Source: Streptococcus moroccensis
GTDB taxonomy: Bacteria > Bacillota > Bacilli > Lactobacillales > Streptococcaceae
Reading direction: 5' to 3'
Length of the DNA stretch: 64,000 nt
Assembly: GCF_030812835.1 (NCBI RefSeq)
Contig: NZ_JAUSTM010000010.1
Location: 26,896 to 90,895, forward strand
In this document: positions 34,312-44,785 of the stretch, piece by piece
Numbering within the stretch: the first letter of the stretch is position 1
How the letters are laid out: each line of letters begins with the position of its first letter
The notes under the pieces: model-generated
What the model was told of the DNA's origin: nothing
What the model saw: the letters and a program-made list of their open reading frames with translations, nothing else
The model's database searches: none
Made by a program: the position numbers and the translations under genes

Positions 34312-37308
34312 CTACGACTCGGTAGACTCTAATATAGGCTGTTCAGAGTCATTATCAAGAAAAGGAGACTCTTCTTTCGTAGTAAGGAGCGCGTTAGCTT
34401 CCTCATTTTCTACAGGAACCACTTCTGGCTGGCTAGAAGCTTCTGGTTGTGTCACTTCTGCCATCGTATGTACATTCACCGTGATGACTGAGCCATCTGT
34501 CAGATGAATTTCGACATCAGTGCCATTAATAAAGCGGAAGTTTTCCTGGCTAACACGGTATTTAAAAATCAGTTGCATGAGCTTTTTCTGGAAGGTTCTA
34601 GTATCCATTCCGTACTGCTGCGCAATGACTGCCATATCAGGCCCCTCATTCTCAGAAGTCTCTTCTTCCTCTTCTAAGAGGTCATCATCAGTGTCAGTTA
34701 CATCATCCTCGACCTCTTTTCCATGGTCGCTATCACTTCCCCAGCCAGATTTGTAAGGACGCTCAGAAGGGTTTTCAATATAGTACTTAATAGTTGCCAT
34801 TAAGTCTGCTAAGCTGTAGCCTTCGGGCGCTTCATAAATGGCACGAGGCCCATCAAACCGAGACAAATCAAGGTTATGGTAGTGGTCATGATGAGGAATA
34901 ATCAGCATACCATTACGGTAGTCAACTGCCTGATCTGCAGTATAAGGAATCTTGTCAACAGGCACAATCTTAGCGGCTGTCACCGATTCAAAGAGTTTTG
35001 GAGTTGAAAGGGAATCTTCAGATTCGCCCTCACCATCAGCCGTTTCGACTGTGGTTGGCTGATCATTTTTAGCCTTCCAATAAGCTTCCGCGGCAGCTAA
35101 TTCTGCTTCAGATAAGTCAGCTTTCGGGATCCAGTGGATATGGTCCATATGAGGGGTGACATAAGCGTCTCCCATATCATCCGTGATATCACGAGGATCA
35201 AAAATATAACCATCTGAGGTCGTGTATTTCCCTTCAGCTTTGGCTTTAGCTATTTCTTCAGGGCTATAAACAATTTCAGCATTTGACTTACCGTCCCGTT
35301 GATCCAGAGGTGTAAAGCTGTGCTCAGACTCTGTCTTGTCTTCTGTATCGGTTGGCTCTTCAACCGCAGGGCGTTTTCGTGACAAATCGATTTTATCGTA
35401 CGGAATGGCTAACTCCATGGCCATTAAATCAACAGTATGACTGGAAGCATCCTTGCCAATCACCGTTGCTGTATTGCCAGTACGAATCACATCACTACCC
35501 GGATAGTCCATCTTGATCTTATTCATCAACATCTCGATGAGTGTACTACGGTACTCACTAGCATCTTCAAAATCTGCTTGACTAAGACGAGTTGGTGTTT
35601 TAGATAGTTTTGCCGTATGGAAGTGATTGCCGTGTGGCACGATAATGTCATCTCCGGACACCTTTAATTCTTCCACCTTAACACCATTTTGCAAGGAAAT
35701 GTAGGCTAGTTTTGCAGCGATTTCTTCTTCTGAGAAAGGTGATTTTTCAACCCGATCAATAACAGTATTATCCCCATTGATGAGGTTCAAAAAGGCTTCA
35801 ATCTCACTGTCATCCAAGTCTTCAAACGGAATATAGTGCTCATGATCGTCATGACCAGCAATAATGCCCGCTTCATCATATCGCTTGATAGAATCTAGCG
35901 AGAAAGTATAGCCGTCATCAGTCGTGTAAGGTTTACCATCTTGTCCTTTAGCTGTTTTTTTCCGGTTTTTAAGGTCCAGATTAAGGCCATTTCCTTTGTC
36001 CGCTTCCCCTGGTTGACTTGGGCTAACCTCAGGTTGATTTGGTAACGTCGGCTTAACAATTGGAACATTTGGTTCTATTGGCAAAGTCGGTTTAGCAATC
36101 GGAGCGACAGGCTGGTTTGGCGCCACTGGCTGAGACGGCTGAGGTTGAGACGGTTTTGGTTGCTCAGGCTTAGCAGGGGCTACCAGAGGTTGGTCATTAA
36201 TCGGATGTCCTGCAGCCAAAAGACGAGTAATCTTCAATTCAAGCGCAGACATGGCACTATAAGGAATGAAGTGATAATGATCTCCATGTGGAACAGCAAC
36301 GCCTGTACTGCTAAAGCGAGTAATGGTCCTTGGATCGTAGACAAGACCATCAGCTTCCACGTGACGGTTAGCAAGCGGTGTCCGATCCAATTCGGCCAAC
36401 AAGCCCACAAGGCTCTCACCAGGTTGAACAGCGTCAGTTCCGCCATGCCCTACTGGAGCATTAGGCTGTGAACTTCCGCCTGTTGAAGGCTGGTTTGTTA
36501 CCGGGCTGTTAGGTTGGTAGACAATAGGTTGACCTGGGACACCACCTATCCGTCCACCAGTTGGTTGCCCACTTCCAATCTTTCTATTCCAATAATCCTG
36601 GGCTGCTGCCAACTCACTTGGAGACAAATCCCCTTTAGGGATATAGTGGAAATGATCCCCGTGTGGAACGATGAAGGCATCCCCCAAATCCTCTATAACA
36701 TCTGTTGGGTTAAAGACATAACCATCATCAGTCGTATAGCGACCATGAGAGTTGGTTGAAATCGCTTGAGAAGAACTTCCCTGATTACCAGCATGCTGGC
36801 CTGGGCGTCGTCCTGCCTTAACCTGTTGTTCTTCGATTTCTGCTTTTGTTCGAATATTTTCAGACTTTGCCCCTTTCTTTAAGTAAAGGTAATACTGACC
36901 ATTCACCTTAATAATGTAGCCATCTTTGACTTCGTTGATGACGTCCGATTCTTTGAAAACATAATTAGGGTCCTTTATAATCAGTTCCTCACTAAGAATG
37001 GCATCAAAAGGAACCTTTCCTGAATAATAATGGAAATGATCACCATGAGCTGTTACATAACCATCATCGGTAATTTTAATGACGATTTGTTCAGCCGAAA
37101 TACCCTCTTTGGCACTGACTTCATCAGGACTAAGTCCTTTAGTATCAGTAAGGATTTGACCATCCTTTTGGCTGGCTGATGCATACTGAACTTGATTGGC
37201 CATCGCATCCTGTTGACCTTGCGAATGACCAATATGATAAGCACCTGCACTTCCAGCTACAAAAAGACTGAGAATAGCACTACTGATTAATAAGCGTTTT
37301 TTTGCCAT
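34312..37308 (-). CDS. Histidine-triad (Pht/HtpsA-like) surface protein
   Basis: This 998-residue secreted zinc-binding protein helps load the AdcAII lipoprotein under zinc limitation and is surface exposed. The signal peptide LLISSAILSLFVAGSAGAYH is followed by seven HxxHxH triads: HGDHFHYYSG, HGDHFHYIPK, HGDHYHFIPY, HDDHEHYIPF, HGNHFHTAKL, HMDHIHWIPK, HHDHYHNLDL. A Pro/Lys/Gln-rich linker lies around residues 385-440. Two similar blocks (about 190-250 and 690-745) indicate internal duplication. There is no LPXTG motif. It follows adcAII by 20 bases with SD AAAGGAG. Confidence 0.93.
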   Translation of the reverse strand: MAKKRLLISSAILSLFVAGSAGAYHIGHSQGQQDAMANQVQYASASQKDGQILTDTKGLSPDEVSAKEGISAEQIVIKITDDGYVTAHGDHFHYYSGKVPFDAILSEELIIKDPNYVFKESDVINEVKDGYIIKVNGQYYLYLKKGAKSENIRTKAEIEEQQVKAGRRPGQHAGNQGSSSQAISTNSHGRYTTDDGYVFNPTDVIEDLGDAFIVPHGDHFHYIPKGDLSPSELAAAQDYWNRKIGSGQPTGGRIGGVPGQPIVYQPNSPVTNQPSTGGSSQPNAPVGHGGTDAVQPGESLVGLLAELDRTPLANRHVEADGLVYDPRTITRFSSTGVAVPHGDHYHFIPYSAMSALELKITRLLAAGHPINDQPLVAPAKPEQPKPSQPQPSQPVAPNQPVAPIAKPTLPIEPNVPIVKPTLPNQPEVSPSQPGEADKGNGLNLDLKNRKKTAKGQDGKPYTTDDGYTFSLDSIKRYDEAGIIAGHDDHEHYIPFEDLDDSEIEAFLNLINGDNTVIDRVEKSPFSEEEIAAKLAYISLQNGVKVEELKVSGDDIIVPHGNHFHTAKLSKTPTRLSQADFEDASEYRSTLIEMLMNKIKMDYPGSDVIRTGNTATVIGKDASSHTVDLMAMELAIPYDKIDLSRKRPAVEEPTDTEDKTESEHSFTPLDQRDGKSNAEIVYSPEEIAKAKAEGKYTTSDGYIFDPRDITDDMGDAYVTPHMDHIHWIPKADLSEAELAAAEAYWKAKNDQPTTVETADGEGESEDSLSTPKLFESVTAAKIVPVDKIPYTADQAVDYRNGMLIIPHHDHYHNLDLSRFDGPRAIYEAPEGYSLADLMATIKYYIENPSERPYKSGWGSDSDHGKEVEDDVTDTDDDLLEEEEETSENEGPDMAVIAQQYGMDTRTFQKKLMQLIFKYRVSQENFRFINGTDVEIHLTDGSVITVNVHTMAEVTQPEASSQPEVVPVENEEANALLTTKEESPFLDNDSEQPILESTES

Positions 37309-37328
37309 TGTATCTCCTTTAGTTAGTA

Positions 37329-38261
37329 TTATTGATTTAAGGTATCCACCAAAATCTTAAGGTTTTCTTCAAGGTTTTGCAGATAGGTCTTTCCATTTTG
37401 GGGGTCAATCTCGAGAGGGCTGAGCTCCTTAATTTCAGCACCAGTTGCCGACGCAATCGTCTCAGCAATCTTTGGTGAGACACCTTGTTCTACAAAAATG
37501 GTTTTCACCTTATAAGTTTTCACAAACTCCTCCATCTCAGCTAATTGTCGAGAAGTTGGTTCGACTTCATTTGAAATACCTGATATCCCAAGCTGTTCTA
37601 GCCCAAATTCCTTGGCAAGGTAAGAAAAGGCGGTGTGAGAGGTTACAAAGTGCTTGGATGTCACTTTCTCAAATAAGGGACGGTATTGAGACACTAAATC
37701 TTGAGCTTCTTTTTCAAACTGCTTGGCATTTTCTTGATAGATAGAAGCGTTATCTGGATCCAAATCACTGAGTTTTTGAGCAATAAGGTGAACTTCCTCT
37801 GCTGCTTTTAAAGGGTCATTCCAAGTATGAGGATCATAAAGGCTGGCTGCATTAACCCCCTCACCAACAGGAATATCCTCAAGCCCCTTCACCTTATCAA
37901 GCGTCATCCCTTCACTCGCTTCAAGTACAGCAACATGGGACCCCTGCAAGTTAGGATCAAGCGCCCCTGCCCAACTCTCCAAAGTATGCGAATGGTATAT
38001 AAAAACATCCGCTTCATAGATGGCTGCCATGTCATTTGCGGAAGGTTCGAAACCATGGATACCATTACCAGACTGAATCATTTTAATATCATTAAGATCA
38101 CCTGACACTGCCTTGGTCATCGCATAAATGGGATAAAAACTAGTCACAATCTGAAGCCCATTCTCAGACTTCTCTTCCTTGTGAGAACAAGCAACCGTCA
38201 AAAGTAAACCAGTTAAGCAAAGTGCTAAAAAAAATAACTGTTTAACCTTAAAATGTTTCAA
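37329..38261 (-). CDS. adcAII: Zinc-binding lipoprotein AdcAII/Lmb
   Basis: The substrate-binding lipoprotein of the Adc zinc ABC importer; in S. agalactiae it is the laminin-binding protein Lmb. 310 residues. The lipobox ends LTVAC (Cys near residue 25). Zinc ligands are suggested by GIHGFEPSAN, YHSHTLESW, VTSHTAFSYLAKEF and FVEQGVSPKIAET. There is no His-rich loop, typical of AdcAII rather than AdcA. The start codon is TTG with a strong SD AAGGAGG. It heads the adcAII-pht operon, with an AdcR-type operator overlapping the -10. Confidence 0.94.
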   Translation of the reverse strand: MKHFKVKQLFFLALCLTGLLLTVACSHKEEKSENGLQIVTSFYPIYAMTKAVSGDLNDIKMIQSGNGIHGFEPSANDMAAIYEADVFIYHSHTLESWAGALDPNLQGSHVAVLEASEGMTLDKVKGLEDIPVGEGVNAASLYDPHTWNDPLKAAEEVHLIAQKLSDLDPDNASIYQENAKQFEKEAQDLVSQYRPLFEKVTSKHFVTSHTAFSYLAKEFGLEQLGISGISNEVEPTSRQLAEMEEFVKTYKVKTIFVEQGVSPKIAETIASATGAEIKELSPLEIDPQNGKTYLQNLEENLKILVDTLNQ

Positions 38262-38292
38262 GTTAAGCCTCCTTAATTTTTTTACAAAAACT

Positions 38293-38320
38293 ATTTTACC
38301 AGTTAATTATCTATTGTCAA
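38293..38320 (-). promoter_or_regulatory. adcAII-pht promoter with AdcR operator
   Basis: On the minus strand there is -35 TTGACA (38315-38320), a 16-base spacer and -10 TAAAAT (38293-38298). The palindrome TTAACTGGTAAA (38295-38306) matches the AdcR consensus TTAACYRGTTAA in 11 of 12 positions and overlaps the -10, so zinc-loaded AdcR would repress. Confidence 0.82.
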
Positions 38321-38365
38321 GAAAAAACTGATTACGACTGTATGTTTGGGTATCACCATCAAAAG

Positions 38366-38399
38366 AAAAAAAGAACTCAAGACTCGACGTCTCAAGTTC
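38366..38399 (-). terminator. Terminator of the rml cluster
   Basis: The minus strand has GAACTTGAGAC / GTCTTGAGTTC (two central wobble pairs) followed by T7, about 60 bases beyond rmlD. Confidence 0.82.
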
Positions 38400-38460
38400 C
38401 TATTAGTAGCCGTTTAACACTAAGCTTTTTGAAAAAATCGCAATAACAAACTAGGATGAA

Positions 38461-39309
38461 CTACTTGCCTTGCTTATAAAAAGCTTCTAAAGCTTCTTGC
38501 CAAGTTGGAATGGTAAATCCAGTTGCTTTTGCTTTAGCTAAGCTCATGGTTGAGTTAAGCGGACGTTTGGCCTTGGCTGGGAATTGATCAGAGGATACTG
38601 GGTTAACAGTGACATCTTTATCTTTCAAAATTTCTTTGGCAAAGTCATACCAGCTGATGCCTTTTTCAGAATCATTTGAAAGATGGTAATAGCCAAAGGC
38701 TTGTTTGGTTTCGACCAAATGTACCATAAATTCTGCTAAGGTCCGTGTCCAAGTCGGACGACCAAATTGGTCATTAACCACACCCAAGGTGTCACGGGTT
38801 TCAGCTAAGTTTTGCATGGTAAAGACAAAGTTTTTACCGTAATTTCCAAATACCCAGGCTGTACGCACCGTATAGAACTTATCCGCATATTTCTCAACTG
38901 CTTCTTCACCCAAACGCTTGGTACGGCCGTACTCTGTTTGAGGGTTAGCTGGCTCATCCACTTCCAATTCCAGACCAACTGGTTTTTGCCCTTCGAAAAC
39001 ATAGTCCGTTGAAATGTAAACCAAGGTAGCACCGTATTTAGCCGCAGCCTTGGCCACATTTTCAGTACCTGTGACATTGATCTTGTAGTTTAACTCTTTG
39101 CCTTCGTCCTCAGCAGCATCAACTGCCGTGTAGGCGGCACAGTGATAAACGACAGTTGGTTTCACATCCGCAAAGAAAGCATCGACTTTTTCGGCGTCTG
39201 TAATATCCATTTCAGCAACGTCTGCTGCGACATAGTCCACACCACGCTCATCCAACAAATAACGTAATTCTGTTCCCAATTGGCCATTTGCGCCAGTAAT
39301 TAAAATCAT
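38461..39309 (-). CDS. rmlD: dTDP-4-dehydrorhamnose reductase
   Basis: The last step to dTDP-L-rhamnose, needed for the rhamnan wall backbone and many capsules. The 282-residue SDR protein has the NADP loop ITGANGQLGTELR near the N-terminus, YISTDYVFEG, and catalytic YGRTKRLGE (YxxxK). SD AGGAG. It starts 9 bases after rmlB. Confidence 0.96.
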   Translation of the reverse strand: MILITGANGQLGTELRYLLDERGVDYVAADVAEMDITDAEKVDAFFADVKPTVVYHCAAYTAVDAAEDEGKELNYKINVTGTENVAKAAAKYGATLVYISTDYVFEGQKPVGLELEVDEPANPQTEYGRTKRLGEEAVEKYADKFYTVRTAWVFGNYGKNFVFTMQNLAETRDTLGVVNDQFGRPTWTRTLAEFMVHLVETKQAFGYYHLSNDSEKGISWYDFAKEILKDKDVTVNPVSSDQFPAKAKRPLNSTMSLAKAKATGFTIPTWQEALEAFYKQGK

Positions 39310-39318
39310 GAAGGACTC

Positions 39319-40515
<1,197 letters not shown>

Positions 40516-40527
40516 GTCCTTTCTTGC

Positions 40528-41016
40528 TTATTTTCCTAATGCTTGTTTTAAGTAGTCAATTTTTGCGAAGTCTTTGTGATTGTTATTCTCAGCGCGATAG
40601 CTATCCTTGGATGAAGCCTGATAAATTTTGAGGTACTGCTCCAGATTAGGTAAGTAGTAATGAACGCCCTCGTCTTCTACTTCTTCTAGGTCCCCTAGGG
40701 CAACACCAGCAAAGCTTGGCAGAGAATGCAGGCCACCAAATTCAACAGAACGCCCATCCTTTTGAAACTCGTGTTCATGACGATCAACCAAGTGATAGCC
40801 TAACTTCTCCATGATGGCATTGAGTTCATCAAAACGATAAATCCGCTCGTCATCAGGCGCTTCCCAACCTCGCGGATCACTAGGGACATGAATATCCAAA
40901 TCACGCGCCGACCAAGATTGACCTGTCACCTGCTCCAGTCCAACAGACCCCATCAAAAGCGGGGTTATACCAATCTGATTTAATTCTCTGGCAATTGCTA
41001 GAAATACTTGATACAT
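40528..41016 (-). CDS. Nucleotidyltransferase-like protein of the rml cluster
   Basis: The 162-residue protein carries LLMGSVGLEQVTG and ARDLDIHVP, the GS...DxD pattern of minimal nucleotidyltransferases. A C-terminal helical part follows (YLPNLEQYLKIYQASSKDSYR...FAKIDYLKQAL). Databases often call it phosphoribosylanthranilate isomerase; nothing here supports that. It lies between rmlC (1 base gap) and rmlB, so a role linked to wall sugar synthesis is possible but unproven. SD GAGG. Confidence 0.6.
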   Translation of the reverse strand: MYQVFLAIARELNQIGITPLLMGSVGLEQVTGQSWSARDLDIHVPSDPRGWEAPDDERIYRFDELNAIMEKLGYHLVDRHEHEFQKDGRSVEFGGLHSLPSFAGVALGDLEEVEDEGVHYYLPNLEQYLKIYQASSKDSYRAENNNHKDFAKIDYLKQALGK

Positions 41017-41017
41017 G

Positions 41018-41611
41018 TCACAAATCCTCTTTGGTCAAGGGTTTGACATGCTTGAGCAAGACATGGTTGCTATCAGCTTCTGAGACCTCTGCTGCTTCTA
41101 AATCATCCCATTGGATACCAAGCGCTGGATCTGCGTAATTGACAAAGGCATACTTAGGTTTGAGTTCAAGCGCCCAATAGTCATTGACCAAATAACTGTA
41201 TGAAACGGTGTCAGACAGGACCTGAAAACCATTGGCTACACCGCGCGGCACAAAAATTCCCTTGCTAGCATCAATAACAGTCTGATAAACATTGCCAAAA
41301 GTCTCACCCTCACGTAGGTCAACCCAAGCCCCTAGCACCTTACCACCATCAGTTACTGAAATGTATTTGTCCCAAGGCTCTGCGTGCATGCCACGAAGAA
41401 CATTTTTACGGGAAAAAGAAACATTATTCTGCAGCTTGCCTTCTGCAAAGAAGCTTTCTGGGAAGCCTAACGGTACCATTTTTTCTTTTTGGAAATTTTC
41501 CTTGAACCAGCCACGGTTATCCCCACGAACTGGAATATCAAATTCCAAGAGGCCAGGGATGGCATCAATCTTACGGCAGGCTAATTCTTTATCAAAAAAG
41601 TGTTCTGACAT
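41018..41611 (-). CDS. rmlC: dTDP-4-dehydrorhamnose 3,5-epimerase
   Basis: The 197-residue cupin has GLLEFDIPVRGDNRGWFKE at the front, then NVSFSRKNVLRGMHAEPWDKY (catalytic His), VDLREGETFG and FVPRGVANGFQVLSD. It is longer than many RmlC, as in other streptococci (Cps2M-type). It overlaps the rmlA stop by one base. Confidence 0.95.
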   Translation of the reverse strand: MSEHFFDKELACRKIDAIPGLLEFDIPVRGDNRGWFKENFQKEKMVPLGFPESFFAEGKLQNNVSFSRKNVLRGMHAEPWDKYISVTDGGKVLGAWVDLREGETFGNVYQTVIDASKGIFVPRGVANGFQVLSDTVSYSYLVNDYWALELKPKYAFVNYADPALGIQWDDLEAAEVSEADSNHVLLKHVKPLTKEDL

Positions 41612-42480
41612 TAGGCTTCTCCAATCAAACGGAGCAAGTATTGCCCGTATTCATTTTTCTTCAGGGGTTGTGCCAACTCATGGACTTGCTCAGCAGTGAT
41701 ATAGCCCATGCGGTAGGCAATTTCTTCTAAGTTGGCCACTTGGACATTTTGCAACCGTTGAACGGTTTCGATGTATTGCGCCGCTTCCAGTAAGCTTTCA
41801 TGCGTACCCGTATCCAACCAGGCAAAGCCACGTCCCATCAGTTCCACAGAGAGATCGCCGCGATCAAGGTAGGCCTTGTTAACGTCTGTAATTTCCAATT
41901 CGCCACGAGGGCTTGGTTTGATGTTTTTGGCAATCTCTACCACATCATTGTCATAGAAATAGAGACCTGTAACCGCGAAATTGGATTTTGGCTCTTCCGG
42001 TTTTTCTTCGATTGAGATGGCGTTCATGTTCTCGTCAAACTCAACCACACCAAAGCGTTCAGGATCTTTGACTTGGTAGCCAAAGACAGTTGCGCCTTTG
42101 TCTTTTGACGCTGCCCGTTGGAGCATCTTGGTCAAGCCATTGCCATGGTAGATATTGTCTCCTAAAATCAAGCAGACACTGTCCTCACCGATAAAGTCCG
42201 CTCCGATAATAAAGGCCTGTGCCAATCCGTCTGGGCTTGGTTGAACTGCATAAGAAAGGGAAATCCCTAATTCGGACCCATCTCCCAACATCTCTTCAAA
42301 CCGTGGGAGGTCTTGTGGGGTTGAGATAATCAAAATTTCTGTAATCCCTGCCAACATCAAGGTAGACAGCGGATAGTAAATCATGGGCTTGTCATAGATG
42401 GGCATGAGTTGTTTTGATGCAGCACGGGTCAATGGATACAAGCGTGTTCCAGAACCACCTGCTAAAATAATACCTTTCAT
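41611..42480 (-). CDS. rmlA: Glucose-1-phosphate thymidylyltransferase
   Basis: Makes dTDP-glucose, the first step of rhamnose precursor synthesis. The 289-residue protein has the nucleotide-binding start [47 protein letters not shown] and [20 protein letters not shown]. It is first in rmlA-rmlC-NTase-rmlB-rmlD. SD AAAGGAG; extended -10 promoter upstream. Confidence 0.97.
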   Translation of the reverse strand: MKGIILAGGSGTRLYPLTRAASKQLMPIYDKPMIYYPLSTLMLAGITEILIISTPQDLPRFEEMLGDGSELGISLSYAVQPSPDGLAQAFIIGADFIGEDSVCLILGDNIYHGNGLTKMLQRAASKDKGATVFGYQVKDPERFGVVEFDENMNAISIEEKPEEPKSNFAVTGLYFYDNDVVEIAKNIKPSPRGELEITDVNKAYLDRGDLSVELMGRGFAWLDTGTHESLLEAAQYIETVQRLQNVQVANLEEIAYRMGYITAEQVHELAQPLKKNEYGQYLLRLIGEA

Positions 42481-42509
42481 AAAGGTCTCCTTTAAACATA
42501 GTTGTTATT

Positions 42510-42518
42510 ATTATACCA
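42510..42518 (-). promoter_or_regulatory. rmlA extended -10 promoter
   Basis: The minus strand reads TGGTATAAT, about 30 bases before the rmlA ATG. No -35 consensus is present. Confidence 0.65.
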
Positions 42519-42570
42519 CAAAGGCTTATTTATAAGCGTGAAATTAATGTTACAGAAAAAAACTCCAATA

Positions 42571-42598
42571 AAAAACTGAGCACAAAACTCAGTTTTCA
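42571..42598 (-). terminator. Terminator after nif3-like gene
   Basis: The minus strand has AAAACTGAG / CTCAGTTTT with a 7-8 base loop followed by T6, about 37 bases beyond the Nif3-like stop codon. Confidence 0.85.
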
Positions 42599-42634
42599 TT
42601 TCAATTGATAGTCGCTCAATAAAACATCCTCCTT

Positions 42635-43429
42635 TTATTGAAATACAAAAGGGTTGGTGTTGGCCTGACTTTGGAGGACTTCGAGAGTCCATCCTTCTTC
42701 GACAGCCCACTTGCTTAGGAGCTCTGCGATTTTGGACACAAAAAGAACTTCAATATGGTGTCCAGGATCAATCGCTGTCAGACCCTGAGTGAGCATGTCC
42801 TGTGCGGTGTGGTAATAAATATCCCCTGTGATATAGAGATCTGCTCCAGCCTTGATAGCATCTGGATAGAAATCATCACCAGACCCTCCACAAATAGCGA
42901 CGCGGGAAATTTCATGGCTGAGGTCTCGCTGGTAGGAAATCACGCGAAGCCCATCTAGGCCAAAGACGTCTTTTACCTTGTTCACAAGGGCTCCTAAGGA
43001 TTGGGGAGAGATGTTACCAACTCGTCCAATCCCAGCACCTGGATGGACTTCTGACAAGTAACTGGTTCCTGTGATATCCAAAAGCTCACAGAACCAGTCG
43101 TTGAGCCCACCTTCTACGATATCTATATTAGTATGGCTGACATAGACCGCGATGTCATGCTTAATCAAGTCCACATACATCTTGTTTTGCGGCTTGTCTG
43201 CAACTAGGTCCTTTAAGGGCTTGAAGATTGGCGCATGCTTGACGATAATGAGGTCAACCTTTTTAGCAATCGCTTCTGCTACCGTATCTTCACGAACATC
43301 CAGAGCCACCATCACCCGTTTGATGGCCTTATCTAATGTTCCAATTTGCAGACCAGAGACATCACCTGGCATGCTGAGTTCTTGGGGGCAAAAAGCCTCA
43401 TAACGGGCAATCACTTCACTAGCGTTCAT
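42635..43429 (-). CDS. Nif3-like dinuclear metal centre protein
   Basis: The 264-residue NIF3/YqfO family protein forms a toroidal hexamer with a two-metal site. Metal ligands are in [13 protein letters not shown] (HxP), [13 protein letters not shown] and [13 protein letters not shown] plus IDPGHHIEV. The biochemical role is uncertain. The gene overlaps trmK by 4 bases, the usual Firmicute trmK-nif3 pairing. SD AAGGAGG. Confidence 0.92.
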   Translation of the reverse strand: MNASEVIARYEAFCPQELSMPGDVSGLQIGTLDKAIKRVMVALDVREDTVAEAIAKKVDLIIVKHAPIFKPLKDLVADKPQNKMYVDLIKHDIAVYVSHTNIDIVEGGLNDWFCELLDITGTSYLSEVHPGAGIGRVGNISPQSLGALVNKVKDVFGLDGLRVISYQRDLSHEISRVAICGGSGDDFYPDAIKAGADLYITGDIYYHTAQDMLTQGLTAIDPGHHIEVLFVSKIAELLSKWAVEEGWTLEVLQSQANTNPFVFQ

Positions 43430-44100
43430 GTAAGGACCTCCTTAATCGCATCGATCTGCTTGATTATGAATTGGCGTTCACCGGATTTTTCAGGCGGGAT
43501 GTTGGCTAGAATTTGAGACAACTTCTCATCTTCTTTACGCCAACGCGCCCTAAAAATATCGGATTTTTCCTGTAGAAGAAAGGGACCAAACCGCAGTTCA
43601 AGATCACTTAGTGTTTGCTCTCCAGGCTCAGCAACCAAGATTTCGTAAACTTTCCCGTTTTCTGATAATATCTGCTCAGCAACCAAAGCATAGCCATGGC
43701 TGTTTAGCCAAGCCCTGACTTCATCTTCACTGTTATTAGGTTGAAGAATCAAACGTTCCACTGACTCCAGGTTATTTTGACCGTCTTCTAAAATGCGGGC
43801 AATCAAACGTCCCCCCATGCCTGCAATCACAACTGTCTGGATGTTATCCTCTTCTGTCATAGCAGAGAGACCATCAGCCAGACGCACGTCAATGGCATGA
43901 TGGTATGCTGAATCTGCCACATGACGTCGAGCAGATTGGTAGGGTCCATCAACAACCTCCCCCGCTATAGCAAAAGAGATTTGATCTTGAGCCATCAAAT
44001 AAAGTGGCAAGTAGGCATGGTCACTCCCCACATCTAAAAGCCTTGTCCCTGTTGGAACAAAGCTTGCAATCTTTTTTAAACGTTCTGATACTATTTCCAT
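43426..44100 (-). CDS. trmK: tRNA (adenine22-N1)-methyltransferase
   Basis: Makes m1A22 in bacterial tRNA. I use the ATG at 44100 ([16 protein letters not shown], 224 residues), which directly follows the dnaD stop codon with SD AAGGAT inside the dnaD end. The SAM-binding motif is [31 protein letters not shown] and [13 protein letters not shown] are family hallmarks. Confidence 0.94.
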   Translation of the reverse strand: MEIVSERLKKIASFVPTGTRLLDVGSDHAYLPLYLMAQDQISFAIAGEVVDGPYQSARRHVADSAYHHAIDVRLADGLSAMTEEDNIQTVVIAGMGGRLIARILEDGQNNLESVERLILQPNNSEDEVRAWLNSHGYALVAEQILSENGKVYEILVAEPGEQTLSDLELRFGPFLLQEKSDIFRARWRKEDEKLSQILANIPPEKSGERQFIIKQIDAIKEVLT

Positions 44101-44101
44101 T

Positions 44102-44776
44102 TTAATCCTTAAACACATCTAAAGCTGCTTGAAAATCAGCCATATTGGCCGTTGGTTGCGGTTGGTAATGAGCCTCACGTTCAGCCTGTCTGGCTTCGAC
44201 TTGATTGACAGTGGTAATTCCTTCACGCCGCCAATTCCGTAAAATCGCTTGGATATATTTCCAATTGGTTTTGCCATTAAAAACAGCCTCCTTGAGCGCT
44301 GCTTTAACAAGGTCAGCAGAAACCCCTTCCTCTACTGTTTTTTGCAAATCTTCAATCTCAAAAGGACTAAGAAGACGGCCCAACTCTCTTTCGAAGTCCT
44401 CTACCAGTGTTTTAACTGTATTGGGTTTTTGCAGAGAAGGGGATTCGTCTTTGGGAGTTAGTATTGCATCAAGCTTTTCCAAGGCTGGCATAGCATCAAA
44501 GATCATCTCAATCTCCCCGCCTAACTCAATCGTTTTAAATTCCAAAAGTCCTGCTTCTTGGAGATTGGAAATGGATTGATTGATTTCAGCTACACTTTTT
44601 CCAGTAGCTTCTGCAATCGTGCTTGGCGCCAACTCTTCAAGCTTTGAGGTGTTTTGATAAAAGAAAAATTGCCAGACTAAGAAATCATCTGTTGACGAAA
44701 AAATAGTCTTCCAATGAAAAAGCAAGGCAGCTGGTAATACCAGGTTGCCTAACTTAAACTGCTGTAAATATGTCAT
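44102..44776 (-). CDS. dnaD: DnaD-like replication initiation protein
   Basis: The 224-residue protein acts in primosome assembly. The N-terminal DDBH1 winged-helix domain covers about residues 1-100, and the C-terminal DDBH2 domain has LGRLLSPFEIEDLQKTVEEG and NWKYIQAILRNWRREGITT (the YxxxILxNW motif). SD AGAGGG. It lies 10 bases after metA and is followed by trmK and nif3-like, apparently one transcript. Confidence 0.93.
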   Translation of the reverse strand: MTYLQQFKLGNLVLPAALLFHWKTIFSSTDDFLVWQFFFYQNTSKLEELAPSTIAEATGKSVAEINQSISNLQEAGLLEFKTIELGGEIEMIFDAMPALEKLDAILTPKDESPSLQKPNTVKTLVEDFERELGRLLSPFEIEDLQKTVEEGVSADLVKAALKEAVFNGKTNWKYIQAILRNWRREGITTVNQVEARQAEREAHYQPQPTANMADFQAALDVFKD

Positions 44777-44785
44777 AATCCCTCT

